The notes: generated by a model not told the origin, from the sequence alone. 64,000 bases of DNA from DASVCN01 sp040905665 (GCA_040905665.1 JBBDRD010000037.1:23550-87549), one strand, 5' to 3'; shown: positions 49,725 through 58,002, counted from the first letter of the stretch. Program-made: numbers and translations.

Positions 49725-49796
49725 CGCCTTGCCGTGATGGAACAGGAACGAGTCGGAGTCCCTCAGTTTCGAAAGGCTGCTTCGAGAGGCAAGGCG
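49725..49796. other. 72-nt segment bounded by 9-bp inverted repeats
   Basis: CGCCTTGCC (49725-49733) and GGCAAGGCG (49788-49796) are perfect inverted arms 54 nt apart in the 190-nt gap between the convergent kinase and ZIP-like genes. It may fold as a terminator-like structure or be a small non-autonomous element. It lacks tRNA features. The rest of the gap holds nothing I can name. Confidence 0.4.
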
Positions 49797-49808
49797 CTGG
49801 CACTCATC

Positions 49809-50525
49809 CTAAATCAGGAGCAGCAGAGCCGTGTATCCCGCCGCTCCGACCGCGAACGCCCAGAATCGGCTCCGTCGCTCCTCAGGCAACTCCTCCTTGA
49901 GGACGTTGAGCACTATCCCGCCCGCCAGCAGAGCAAAGAGCACCGCGAGAAAGCTCTCGTCGATCCTCGTCACCACCGCCAGTGCCCAGCCGGCCAGCAC
50001 GACGGCGGCAAGTAACCAGCGAGCGAAACGGTGGTACGCCTGGCGGTGCTCCTGCCGCAGCCCATGATCGTTCACGACGAAGTGGAGCGAAAGGGCAGCA
50101 ACGAAGAGGAAGAGGCCGCGCACGCCTTCCGTCTCCCGATGCACCAGCAGGTAGCCGATCAGACCGTTGTAAAGGGCGAAGGAGGTCACGTGCAACCAGA
50201 AGACGCCCGCTCTGTGCACGCCCCCTTTGCTTCCCCGCGGACGTTCCTCTCGCACCATGCGCTCCAGGCCGTAGAAGAGAACCAGTCCCACAAGGGCAGC
50301 TATGTACACGTGATGTTCGAGGAAGCCCAGGGAGAGGCTCCGCTCGAGCGTCTCCTGGTGCTCGCCAAGCTCGGGAAGCAGATGCACGAACACGTAGCCC
50401 ACGGACACTCCGCCAGCCGCCGAAAGCCAGCGGCTCCGCGGGATCGCCCGCAGGAACGTGAGACGTTCGCCGAAGAGGTGGACCGAGGAGAGAAGCAACG
50501 CTCCAAGCAGGGTAGCCATAATCAT
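49809..50525 (-). CDS. ZIP-like membrane protein
   Basis: A 238-residue protein with seven to eight hydrophobic helices. It has GVSVGYVFVHLLPELGEHQE, where histidine and glutamate lie in a helix as in ZIP metal transporters, and VVNDHGLRQEHRQAYHRFAR with further histidines. The ZIP consensus is only partly met, so a divalent metal transport role is tentative. The ATG at 50525 has GGGTGG upstream. It is transcribed alone and convergent with the sugar kinase. Confidence 0.6.
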   Translation of the reverse strand: MIMATLLGALLLSSVHLFGERLTFLRAIPRSRWLSAAGGVSVGYVFVHLLPELGEHQETLERSLSLGFLEHHVYIAALVGLVLFYGLERMVREERPRGSKGGVHRAGVFWLHVTSFALYNGLIGYLLVHRETEGVRGLFLFVAALSLHFVVNDHGLRQEHRQAYHRFARWLLAAVVLAGWALAVVTRIDESFLAVLFALLAGGIVLNVLKEELPEERRSRFWAFAVGAAGYTALLLLI

Positions 50526-50601
50526 CCGAGTGCCACCCTAGCGGTTGCTGGTAGACGTCGACAGGGGCGCACGCACTACTTCACCAAGGATGCAACGACT
50601 G

Positions 50602-50943
50602 CTACTGCCCTAGCACGTACCGTAGTTTCGTCATGACTTCTCGCAATGTTTCTGGCGTTAGCGAGCCGATCGGGTTGGCATGCTCGCTTTCGATGGTCGC
50701 AATCTTAGACGTCCTGACGACGGAGGGAGCAGGGAGGCCTGCTGCTGCGTATCGTTCTCCGAACGAGACGTCGCCGGGCCAAGTGCGATTCTCTGCGCTA
50801 GTGATCATGAGGACCCAAAGGAGCCTCCCGCCTTCGCCGATGCGACCTGTTGAGACGACTACCGCTGGGCGGTGCTGTCGTACGGGGCGGTCCGTATAGG
50901 GGAACGGTACGCGGACGACATGTCCTTGTTCAAAGGTCGGCAT
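50602..50943 (-). CDS. MazF/PemK-family toxin (mRNA interferase)
   Basis: A 113-residue protein of the MazF/PemK fold, endoribonuclease toxins that cut mRNA. It shows GHVVRVPFPYTDRPVRQHRP, where RP precedes the AVVVS strand, and VVRTSKIATIESEHANPIGSL, the typical T-K/S segment and C-terminal helix. The ATG at 50943 lies inside the 3' end of the AbrB-type antitoxin gene (14-nt overlap), so the pair is co-translated with the antitoxin first. The frame back to 51012 is not used. It is probably kept silent by the antitoxin under normal growth. Confidence 0.86.
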   Translation of the reverse strand: MPTFEQGHVVRVPFPYTDRPVRQHRPAVVVSTGRIGEGGRLLWVLMITSAENRTWPGDVSFGERYAAAGLPAPSVVRTSKIATIESEHANPIGSLTPETLREVMTKLRYVLGQ

Positions 50944-51145
50944 AAGCGCGCCGGTCGGCTTCTGAGTCCCATTCATCGAAGGCCACGAACGGGTCCTCGA
51001 GCGAGGTAGCATTCCCTTTCTTCAAGATCACGTGGTCGTCCACGATCTCGTACTGGAGCGTGTCGCCCTCATGGAGCCGCAAGACGGTTCGAACGCTGCG
51101 TGGAATAGTCGTCTGCGCTTTGCTTGACAGGCGGCTGGTTATCAC
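50930..51145 (-). CDS. AbrB/MazE-type antitoxin
   Basis: A 71-residue swapped-hairpin DNA-binding protein. The N-terminal AbrB domain (SRLSSKAQTTIPRSVRTVLR) is followed by LQYEIVDDHVILKKGN, and the acidic C-terminus (DPFVAFDEWDSEAD) resembles the toxin-binding tail of antitoxins. The GTG at 51145 has GGAGGTGA just upstream. It would neutralise the MazF/PemK toxin and repress its own promoter, where a perfect 17-bp palindrome lies between the -35 and -10 boxes. Confidence 0.86.
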   Translation of the reverse strand: MITSRLSSKAQTTIPRSVRTVLRLHEGDTLQYEIVDDHVILKKGNATSLEDPFVAFDEWDSEADRRAYADL

Positions 51146-51168
51146 AGTTCACCTCCGATTCTCAACTC

Positions 51169-51197
51169 ATAGTAAGGATACTCCTTACCGAGGTCAA
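51169..51197 (-). promoter_or_regulatory. Promoter of the AbrB-MazF pair with embedded palindromic operator
   Basis: On the minus strand TTGACC (51197-51192) and TACTAT (51174-51169) are 17 bp apart. Between and overlapping the -10 lies the perfect palindrome GTAAGGA-TAC-TCCTTAC (51172-51188), placed to block RNA polymerase. It is the likely autoregulatory site of the antitoxin or the complex. Confidence 0.72.
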
Positions 51198-51211
51198 GTC
51201 CCAACCAACGC

Positions 51212-51343
51212 TCGCTCTACTACCTCTCGTTCGCGCTGAATCGACAGGAGTTCGGGGATGTGACCGTGCTATGGCAGACCGTGAGCCTGAGCATCCTGCT
51301 GTCGATCGTCGTCCATGGCGCTACCGCCTCCTTCGTGATGGCA
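51212..51343 (+). pseudogene. C-terminal remnant of a second NhaP-type antiporter
   Basis: Forty-four plus-strand codons match the C-terminus of the antiporter at 5839-7080 at 39 of 44 residues (SLYYLSFALNRQEF to ATASFVMA). Nothing of the N-terminal 300 residues is present, and after FVMA the frame runs into unrelated sequence. Upstream it abuts the toxin-antitoxin promoter. It is a truncated copy left by a rearrangement; the toxin-antitoxin pair may have come in at the break point. Confidence 0.8.
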
Positions 51344-51371
51344 CCCTCCGGCCACTACTTCGTCCTCCGCC

Positions 51372-51631
51372 TTACGGCAGGGCGAGTACCACGCGTGATT
51401 CCTCGTCGTGCTCGATGCGGTCGAGCCGATCGAGCGTGCCTCCCCGGGCCGCCCGGCAGGTCGACGAGCGAGGTCGAGTTGCCCCCTGAGCCAAAAAGCA
51501 CGGTAACAGGCGTGTCGCCGGTGATCTCGACGACGAAGGAGCCGTGGTTATCGAGTCCGCTCGAGTCCTCGTCGACACCCAGTCGATTCACGAGCGCGTC
51601 ATGCGGTGGGGGCCTTTTCTCTGGAACCTTT
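51372..51631 (-). pseudogene. Frameshifted remnant of an unidentified gene downstream of the GH13 gene
   Basis: On the minus strand one frame reads DNHGSFVVEITGDTPVTVLF and GSGGNSTSLVDLPGG, and a second, shifted frame continues TLDRLDRIEHDEESRVVLAL to a stop at 51372. Joined by a frameshift near 51440 they would make a coherent C-terminal beta-rich domain. No complete gene or start is visible. It may be the tail of a lost glycosidase-cluster gene. Confidence 0.35.
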
Positions 51632-53041
51632 TCAAGAACAGTGCATGAGCACCAACGCCGACTTGGGACGAGCCGAGGGAACTTCGATCCTTCCCTGCCG
51701 TACCTCGAAGCCGTGAGGCTCGATGGAGTCTCCCGCTTGGCGGAGCATATCGGCGAGCACGGTACCGTCGGGGAGAGTGACGGGGATGCTCAGGGTACGT
51801 GCCACCCCGCTGTTGTTCAGGACAACCAGCGCCTTGTCATCAGCTAACTCCCGCTGAAAGGCGAACACCCGATCATTCGCTAAGATCGGCTCGAACGCTC
51901 CCCGCCGCAGAACCTCATGCTTCCGCCGCAACTCGAGGAGGCGTGTCGTCGCCCCGCGCAGCGGCAGCCGCCAGCGGCTCGCCTCCCAAATCATCGGCCG
52001 CCTGCAGTCGGGATCGTTTTCGCCCTCCATGCCGTTCTCATCGCCGTAGTAGATCATCGGCGCGCCGGGCATGCACATCAGGAAGGTGTAAAGGAGGATT
52101 GCGCTGTCCAGGTCACCGCCACACTCGGTGAGAACACGGGTCGTGTCGTGACCCCCCAACAGGGTGAGCATGCCGTACTCCGAACCTTCCGGTAACTGCC
52201 CCCGCAGCATCTCCAGGGCGCGGCCGAACGCCTCGCCGGTCAACGCGTTCTTGACGATGAAATCGAATGCCAGGCCGCGCAGGAGGTAGTGAGTCGCACC
52301 GTCGAAGGTGTCGCCCCGAAGGAAGGCCGAGGGGTCACGCCACTCCTCCGCCACCAGATAGGCGTTGGGGTAACCGGCCTTCACGACCCTCCGGAAGCGC
52401 CGCCAGAAGTCGGTTTCGACCTCGTAGGGAACGTCCAGCCGCCAGCCGTCGATACCGCGCTCCAGCCAGTGTAGGGCGACCCGGTGGATGAAGGCTTCGA
52501 CTTCCGGGTTTCGAGTGTTGAGACGCGGCAGGTAATGAGCGCCGCCGCAGGTGGCGTAGTTGGGGGTTGGCAGGGGCTTCACCGGGAAGCCATAGAGGTT
52601 GAACCAGTCACGGTAGCTCGATGCCTGCCCGCGAGCGAGCACGTCCCCAAACCTCTCGAAGTCCAGCCCGCAGTGGTTGAAAACGCCGTCCAACACTATT
52701 CGCACGCCCCGGGCATGGGCTTCGGAGAGGAGGCGGTCGAAGGTAACATCGTCTCCAAAGGCGGGATCGATGGTGAAGTAGTCGTGGGTGTCGTACTTGT
52801 GGTTGCTTCCGGCGGTGAAGATGGGATTGAGGTAGATGGCGTTGAAGCCCATGCCCGCGATGTAGTCGAGCTTGTCGATGATGCCGGCGAGATCGCCGCC
52901 GAACCGGTTCTCGCGCGTTGGCCGGCCGCCCCATGGTTCCACTCCGGGCGGATCGTTGGAGGTGTCGCCATTGCGGAAGCGATCCGGGAATATCTGGTAG
53001 AAGATCGCGTCGGAAATCCAATCGGGTGTATGCATGCTCAT
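51632..53041 (-). CDS. GH13 family glycosidase (neopullulanase/cyclomaltodextrinase-like)
   Basis: A 469-residue alpha-amylase-family enzyme. The four conserved regions are present: DGVFNH (118-123), GWRLDVPYE with nucleophile Asp203, VAEEW with acid Glu232, and GGHDTTR with His298 and Asp299. The order FYQIFPDRFRNGD and NHKYDTHDYFTIDP fits the maltogenic amylase/neopullulanase branch, which works on imported maltodextrins; the N-terminal N-domain of that branch is absent. No signal peptide is seen, so it acts in the cytosol. The ATG at 53041 overlaps the permease stop (ATGA), making it the last gene of the LacI-controlled operon. Confidence 0.9.
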   Translation of the reverse strand: MSMHTPDWISDAIFYQIFPDRFRNGDTSNDPPGVEPWGGRPTRENRFGGDLAGIIDKLDYIAGMGFNAIYLNPIFTAGSNHKYDTHDYFTIDPAFGDDVTFDRLLSEAHARGVRIVLDGVFNHCGLDFERFGDVLARGQASSYRDWFNLYGFPVKPLPTPNYATCGGAHYLPRLNTRNPEVEAFIHRVALHWLERGIDGWRLDVPYEVETDFWRRFRRVVKAGYPNAYLVAEEWRDPSAFLRGDTFDGATHYLLRGLAFDFIVKNALTGEAFGRALEMLRGQLPEGSEYGMLTLLGGHDTTRVLTECGGDLDSAILLYTFLMCMPGAPMIYYGDENGMEGENDPDCRRPMIWEASRWRLPLRGATTRLLELRRKHEVLRRGAFEPILANDRVFAFQRELADDKALVVLNNSGVARTLSIPVTLPDGTVLADMLRQAGDSIEPHGFEVRQGRIEVPSARPKSALVLMHCS

Positions 53042-53859
53042 CCTTTGAGCCCACTGGAGGTAATGCCTTCGATGAAACGGCGCTGAGCGAACAGGAAGGC
53101 GAGAATGGCGGGTACCGTCACCAGCACCGTGGCTGCCATCAGCAGTGTCCAGAACACCCCGTACTGCCCCTGGAACACAGCCAGGCCCAACTGCACGGTA
53201 CGCATCTCTGTCGAGGTCGTGACGATCAGCGGCCACAGGAAGTCGTTCCAGGCGAAGAGGAATGAGAATGTGGCACTGGCGGCCAGCACCGGGGTGGAGA
53301 GCGGCAGGATTATCCGCAGGAAGATCACGAACCGGTTGGCGCCGTCGATGAGCGCGGCCTCCTCCAGCTCTCTGGGGATGGCGAGGAAGAACTGTCGGAA
53401 GAGGAAGATCGCGAAAGCGCTCACCACCCTCGGCACGATGAGGGCCTGATAGGTGTCGAGCCAGCCCAGGTTCGCGACTATCAGGAAGCTGGGAATGAGG
53501 GTCACGGGGAAGGGGATCATCATGGTGCCCAGCACCAGGAAGAAGAGAGCATCCCTGCCCGGAAAACGGAGTCGCGCGAAGGCGTAACCGGCCATGGCCG
53601 AGAGGAGCGTCTGGCCCGCGGTTATGCCCAGCGTCATGATCGCGCTGTTGAGGAAGAACCTGGGGAAGGGAGCGGCCCGCCACGCCTCGGCGTAGTTCTG
53701 CCAGTCGAAGTGCACGGGGAAGAGCAGCGGTGGCTGGTAGAGGGCACCGTCCGGTTTTAGCGAGGTGGTGATCATCCACAGGAACGGCATGGCCGAAAGG
53801 AAGGCGCCGCCCAGCAGCAGCAGGTGGATGAACAGCCGTTGAGGGGCTCTCGGTCTCAT
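53038..53859 (-). CDS. Sugar ABC permease, MalG family
   Basis: A 273-residue inner-membrane permease with six helices. It shows MPFLWMITTSLKPDGALYQP after the first helix, YAFARLRFPGRDALFFLVLG, and the EAA loop ELEEAALIDGANRFVIFLRI, then the C-terminal QRRFIEGITSSGLKG typical of MalG-type subunits. It overlaps the GH13 start and the MalF-type stop by four bases each. With MalF-type and binding protein it imports an oligosaccharide, most likely a maltodextrin given the GH13 gene. Confidence 0.9.
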   Translation of the reverse strand: MRPRAPQRLFIHLLLLGGAFLSAMPFLWMITTSLKPDGALYQPPLLFPVHFDWQNYAEAWRAAPFPRFFLNSAIMTLGITAGQTLLSAMAGYAFARLRFPGRDALFFLVLGTMMIPFPVTLIPSFLIVANLGWLDTYQALIVPRVVSAFAIFLFRQFFLAIPRELEEAALIDGANRFVIFLRIILPLSTPVLAASATFSFLFAWNDFLWPLIVTTSTEMRTVQLGLAVFQGQYGVFWTLLMAATVLVTVPAILAFLFAQRRFIEGITSSGLKG

Positions 53860-54800
53860 CCGCCGGCTCCCTCGCCAGTGCCGCTTCGCATCAACCGGAA
53901 CTGGATGAGAGTCACGATGAAGATCAACACGAACATCGCATAGGCAATGGCCGATGCGAAGCCGAGCTCATAGTAGCGAAAGCCGTAACGGTAGAGGTAG
54001 TAGCCGACGACGTCGGTTCCCCTGAGGGGACCACCGGCTGTCATTACGTAAACGAGGTCGAACACCTGGAACGCTTCTATGAGGGCGGTGACGGTGAGGA
54101 AGAAGGTACTGGGGGCGAGGAGGGGCAGGGTTATGTGTCGAAAAGTCTGCAGATGGCTCGCACCATCCAACTGCGCCGCTTCGTAGTAGGTGCGCGGAAT
54201 ACCCTGTAGAGCCGCTAAATAGATCACCATGTTGAAACCCACGCGCTTCCAAATTCCCACGATTACGACGGCCAGAAGGGCCCAACCGGGGCTCACCAAC
54301 CACGCCGGGCCAGCTAGTCCGACCAACTCCAGGGAACGGTTCACCACTCCCTGGCTAGGGTCGAAGAGATGTTTCCAAACCACGCCGGCAGCAACGGTGG
54401 GCGTGATGACGGGAAGAAAATAAAGCACTCGGTAGAAGGCGCGTCCTTCGATATTCAGATTCAGCAGTACCGCCACCAGCAGCCCCAGCGCCAGCGCGCC
54501 CAGAGTCATCCCGGCGGCGTAGAGTGCGGTCACGCGCAGCGAGTTCCAAAACTCGGTCGACCTCAACAGACGCTCGTAGTTGCCGAGCCCGACCGGTTCC
54601 CTCACCGAACTCACCCCGTTCCACTCGAAGAAGCTGAGGTAGAGGGAGTAGAGGGCCGGATAGAAGTTGAAGACTCCCAGGATCACGGCGGCCGGAAGGA
54701 GGAAGAGGAGCGCGACGGGAAGTTCGCCCAGACGGCGGGAGACAGGGCGTCCTGCCCTGCCTCCTCTGCCGCCTGGCACCCGTCGGGCGATAATCCCCAC
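53856..54800 (-). CDS. Sugar ABC permease, MalF family
   Basis: A 314-residue permease with six helices and MalF-type features: AVILGVFNFYPALYSLYLSF, FEWNGVSSVREPVGLGNYE and the EAA loop TYYEAAQLDGASHLQTFRHI, then VMTAGGPLRGTDVVGYYLY. The GTG at 54800 follows the binding-protein stop with no gap. It forms the channel with the MalG-type subunit. The ATPase (MalK/MsmX type) is not encoded in the window. Confidence 0.9.
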   Translation of the reverse strand: MGIIARRVPGGRGGRAGRPVSRRLGELPVALLFLLPAAVILGVFNFYPALYSLYLSFFEWNGVSSVREPVGLGNYERLLRSTEFWNSLRVTALYAAGMTLGALALGLLVAVLLNLNIEGRAFYRVLYFLPVITPTVAAGVVWKHLFDPSQGVVNRSLELVGLAGPAWLVSPGWALLAVVIVGIWKRVGFNMVIYLAALQGIPRTYYEAAQLDGASHLQTFRHITLPLLAPSTFFLTVTALIEAFQVFDLVYVMTAGGPLRGTDVVGYYLYRYGFRYYELGFASAIAYAMFVLIFIVTLIQFRLMRSGTGEGAGG

Positions 54801-56027
54801 CTACGGCAGGAGGGGCGCGATCTCGCGAGCGGCGGCGTCCAGTGCCTCCTGCGCACCTGTGCGACCGTGTACCGCCTCGAGGATGTGATTGGCGAGAGTA
54901 TCCGATATCTGCGGATAGTTCTCGACGGGCGGACGCGGCCGTGCATGCTGCATCGAGTCGACGAAGGGCAGAAGCAGCGGCCGGGCGTTCCGCACCCAGG
55001 CGAGGTATGCCGAATCCTCTCCAACCGAGCGTCTGATGGGCATGAAGCCGGTACCGCGGTTCCACTCGACCTGAACATCGGTGCCGCTGAACCACTCGAT
55101 GAACTTCCAGGCGGCAGCCTCCGTGTCCTCGTCACCCTGGAAGATGAAGATCTGCTCGCCGCCCATGTTGGTGGCCGGTTGTCCCTCCTCGGGGTGCGGG
55201 AACGCCGCGCTACCCAACTCGAAGTCGACCTGCATGGGGAAGAATTGAGTCATCCAGGAGCCGTCCATGACCATGCCTGCCTCTCCGCGACCGAAGAGGC
55301 CCCAGGGAGCGATTGCGCTTCCTCCCTCCTCCACCAGGTCCACCCAGAACTGCAGGGCACGGACGCCGGCGTCGCTGTTGAAGGCTGGCTCGCTCAGATC
55401 CTCGCTCAGTACGTCGCCGCCGGCTCCCCACAAGTAGACCTGCCACTGCCAGCTCGTGCCCTCGCCGCCGTCGGTGAACAGCTCGAACCCGACCTTGCCG
55501 GTACGTTCGTTGATGACCGCGGCGAACTCCCTCAGCTCTTCCCAAGTGGCCGGAGGCGTTTCGGGATCGAGACCGGCCTCCTCGAACAGCTCCTTGTTCC
55601 AGAACAGCCCCAGGTTGGAAGCGCTAATGGGCAGGCTGTACCTGGCGCCCTCATGTAGGCCGTAGACCAGCGGTCCTTCGTAGTAGTCGTCCAGGTCGAC
55701 TTCTGAGCCTGCCAGGAAGTCGTCCAGGGGAACGAGCATTCCACTGCTGTTGAGAAGCGGCATCGCGACCAAGTCGGAGATCGCCATCGATGGCGTCTGC
55801 CGTCCGGCTATCGCCGTCTGCAAACGGGTGACCAGCTCCGAGCCGGGCACGAACACGGCCTCGATGGTCACTCCTGGATTCTCCTCCTCGTAGCGATCGA
55901 TGAGGCCCTGCAGTACCTGGCCGTTGGCGCCGTCCCAATAGTGCCAGAAGGTGAGGTTCTGGCCGGCTGCCAAGGTGCCCAGTGCCAAGCACAGGCTCAG
56001 GAGCGGGAAAATGCGGAACAGTCTCAT
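54801..56027 (-). CDS. Sugar ABC substrate-binding protein (family 1)
   Basis: A 408-residue periplasmic binding protein with a Sec signal peptide (about residues 1-21, LSLCLALGTLAAG) and no lipobox. It reads LTFWHYWDGANGQVLQGLID, RYEEENPGVTIE, and FNSDAGVRALQFWVDLVEEG, as in family 1 oligosaccharide-binding proteins. The ATG at 56027 has AGGAAAGGT upstream; the frame back to 56138 is not used. It lies between LacI and the permeases. The GH13 enzyme at the end of the operon suggests maltodextrin or a related glucan as ligand. Confidence 0.9.
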   Translation of the reverse strand: MRLFRIFPLLSLCLALGTLAAGQNLTFWHYWDGANGQVLQGLIDRYEEENPGVTIEAVFVPGSELVTRLQTAIAGRQTPSMAISDLVAMPLLNSSGMLVPLDDFLAGSEVDLDDYYEGPLVYGLHEGARYSLPISASNLGLFWNKELFEEAGLDPETPPATWEELREFAAVINERTGKVGFELFTDGGEGTSWQWQVYLWGAGGDVLSEDLSEPAFNSDAGVRALQFWVDLVEEGGSAIAPWGLFGRGEAGMVMDGSWMTQFFPMQVDFELGSAAFPHPEEGQPATNMGGEQIFIFQGDEDTEAAAWKFIEWFSGTDVQVEWNRGTGFMPIRRSVGEDSAYLAWVRNARPLLLPFVDSMQHARPRPPVENYPQISDTLANHILEAVHGRTGAQEALDAAAREIAPLLP

Positions 56028-56115
56028 ACCTTTCCTCCGTTTGGTCTTCGTACGCGGCATACCCCGCGTGCTACTAGTTGCCCTCTTCCTGTTGCCTTCC
56101 CGCGAAAACCCTCCC

Positions 56116-57129
56116 TCAACCTCCTCCACTGGACCCACGAACGACGAGTGTCGGCTCGATCTCCTGATGGCGAGCCTCGAGAGCGGAGTCGGTCAAACGT
56201 TCCAGCAGCATCTTTATGGCGAGCCTGCCCATTCGCTCGACAGGCTGGTGCACCGAGCTGAGGCCGAGGCCCTTCGCCCAAGGCTGATCGTCGAACCCCA
56301 CGACCCTCACGTCTTCACCCAGCTGCAAGTCCAGGCGAGAGGCCTCGTCGAGAACGCTTCGCGCCAAGAGGTCGCAGCTGGAAAAGATGTTGAGGGGAGG
56401 CCGCGCACGCTCCAGGATCTGACGGAAGGCGGTCCGTCCGCCGTCCGCGCCGAACTCGACATTCAGCACCCGGTCCTCGCCAGGCTCCAGACCATGTTCG
56501 CGCAGCGCGCGCTCGAAACCCTTGCGGCGCTCGAGGAATACGCCGCTCGAAAATGGGGTGTCGAAGCGCTCTTCGACGAGGATTGCGAAGGTGGGCGCCG
56601 GTCTTTCCAACAGGTGAGCAGTAGCCGCGTAGGCGCCGCCCGCGTTGTCCACGCTGATTGTGTCGTAACTCTCGTGATAGGCGTCGACCAGCACTGCGGG
56701 AAGGCCTACCGGCAATCTGGCATCGGTGAAGAGCCAGTCGGGATTGAGCGAGGCGAAGATGAGACCGTCGGCGTGATAAGGCAGGGCATCCGGCGCCTTG
56801 TACCGTTCGAGCCGGCGCGGATTCAGCAGCGGAAACAGGGCCGCGTCGAAGTCGTGCGCCGCCAGTTCCTCGTCCATCGCCGTCACCAGCCGGTCGTAGA
56901 AGTCGGTACCGATCATCGGCATGAAGATCGAGACGGTATTGGTCTTGCCGGTACGAAAGCTACGCGCAGCCCGGTTAGGGGTATAGCTCAGTTCCTCGAC
57001 CGACCTGAGCACCCGCTCCCGCGTCTCGGGTGCGATGTCCTGATAGTTGTTCAGCACCTTCGAGACCGTACTGATCCCGACCGAGGCATGCCTCGCTACA
57101 TCGTGGAGAGTGGCACTGACTTTCGGCAT
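56116..57129 (-). CDS. LacI family transcriptional repressor of the sugar operon
   Basis: A 337-residue repressor. The N-terminal helix-turn-helix and hinge read ATLHDVARHASVGISTVSKV and LNNYQDIAPETRERVLRSVE, followed by the periplasmic-binding-like sensor domain (VSIFMPMIGTDFYDRLVTAM to VVGFDDQPWAKGLGLSSVHQ). It heads the minus-strand sugar operon. Two tandem operator-like sites lie right at its own promoter (57175-57233). The ATG at 57129 is preferred over a TTG at 57138, which has no better ribosome site. A glucan-derived sugar is the likely inducer. Confidence 0.9.
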   Translation of the reverse strand: MPKVSATLHDVARHASVGISTVSKVLNNYQDIAPETRERVLRSVEELSYTPNRAARSFRTGKTNTVSIFMPMIGTDFYDRLVTAMDEELAAHDFDAALFPLLNPRRLERYKAPDALPYHADGLIFASLNPDWLFTDARLPVGLPAVLVDAYHESYDTISVDNAGGAYAATAHLLERPAPTFAILVEERFDTPFSSGVFLERRKGFERALREHGLEPGEDRVLNVEFGADGGRTAFRQILERARPPLNIFSSCDLLARSVLDEASRLDLQLGEDVRVVGFDDQPWAKGLGLSSVHQPVERMGRLAIKMLLERLTDSALEARHQEIEPTLVVRGSSGGG

Positions 57130-57174
57130 GTTGGACAAGACTCTCGCTCTCGTCGGGTACCTATGGAATGAACC

Positions 57175-57200
57175 CGAAATCGTTTTCCGAAATCGTTTTC
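57175..57200. promoter_or_regulatory. Two tandem LacI-type operators
   Basis: CGAAATCGTTTTC occurs twice back to back (57175-57187 and 57188-57200). Each holds the palindromic core GAAAnCGnTTTC with the central CG typical of LacI-family sites. They overlap the predicted transcription start of the lacI promoter. Confidence 0.68.
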
Positions 57201-57203
57201 GTA

Positions 57204-57233
57204 ATAGTAGCGAGCGAGGGTCGCGAATGTCAA
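57204..57233 (-). promoter_or_regulatory. Sigma-70-type promoter of the lacI-sugar operon
   Basis: On the minus strand a perfect TTGACA (57233-57228) and TACTAT (57209-57204) are 18 bp apart, directly followed by the tandem operators. This is a standard repressible layout. Confidence 0.7.
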
Positions 57234-57371
57234 GCGCCCGGTCGAAGAACTACTTCGAAGACCGCAGCCAGATCGTAGGCAATGCAGGCAGTGATCGAAT
57301 CGGATACAAGGATCGCCGTCAATTCCGGGCCCCGCCGTCGCTCTCGGGGACCGATGCTAGACTCATTTCAA

Positions 57372-57740
57372 ATGAAGTTCGATAAGGTCAGGGCAAAGTG
57401 GGAGCGGGAGCGATCAATGCGCGCCGCCGAAGCGGAACAGCGGCGGCTAGCGGTAAAGGATAAAGGGCCGGCCGTGTTCGAGCGGTTCGGCGTAAGAAGG
57501 GCTGTGATCTTCGGTTCAACCGCCATTGGTGCCAGCCACTCGCGCTCCGATATCGACCTCCTGGTAATGCCCCTGGAACAAAGACGGTACTGGGAGTTCC
57601 GGCATGCTCTCGAAAGTGCGTTAGGTTACCCGCTCGACCTATACACGCAAGCGGACGATCCCCTGTTGGTTAACAAGATCGTCGAGCGCGGGGACGTCGT
57701 TTACGATGTGGATTGCAGGGACCTAAGGCAAGACCTCTAA
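57372..57740 (+). CDS. MNT-type minimal nucleotidyltransferase
   Basis: A 122-residue protein of the minimal nucleotidyltransferase group, which usually acts as the antitoxin of HEPN toxins by AMPylation. The active site is FGSTAIGASHSRSDIDLLV with Gly48-Ser49 and the two aspartates Asp60 and Asp62; a long basic N-terminal helix precedes it. No HEPN gene adjoins it, so it stands alone or its partner was lost. A TAGACT hexamer lies 8 nt before the ATG. A decayed paralogue is at 23840-23964, where again no HEPN gene is seen. Confidence 0.78.
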   Translation: MKFDKVRAKWERERSMRAAEAEQRRLAVKDKGPAVFERFGVRRAVIFGSTAIGASHSRSDIDLLVMPLEQRRYWEFRHALESALGYPLDLYTQADDPLLVNKIVERGDVVYDVDCRDLRQDL

Positions 57741-57750
57741 GTATTCGGAA

Positions 57751-58002
57751 TCAGGTTCGCTCAGGTAGAGCTTCAACAAAGCGGAGGTGTCCCAGTACTC
57801 GGAGACGCGCCTCACGGTCCTCACGCAGAATATCCTCCGAGTTCAACTCATTCCGACCCGTGCCATAAAGCGCTTGAAGCCTACTCAGCTCCTCGGCCCA
57901 CGTCTCCATCTGAACATCGTCACCCACTGGCGCCGCCCTTACGAGCCGAGCTTTCACTTTGCCCCCAACGGTGAGTGCTCTCGAACATTTAAGCGTCCTC
58001 AT
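57751..58002 (-). CDS. Small protein of unknown function after the CopG-type antitoxin
   Basis: An 83-residue frame that overlaps the antitoxin 3' end by 14 nt. The C-terminal half (ETWAEELSRLQALYGTG and REDREARLRVLGHLRFVEAL) looks helical and rich in leucine; the first part is basic. I recognise no family. The overlap and shared strand suggest a third gene of the toxin-antitoxin operon, but the ribosome site is weak and it could be a chance frame. Confidence 0.4.
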   Translation of the reverse strand: MRTLKCSRALTVGGKVKARLVRAAPVGDDVQMETWAEELSRLQALYGTGRNELNSEDILREDREARLRVLGHLRFVEALPERT

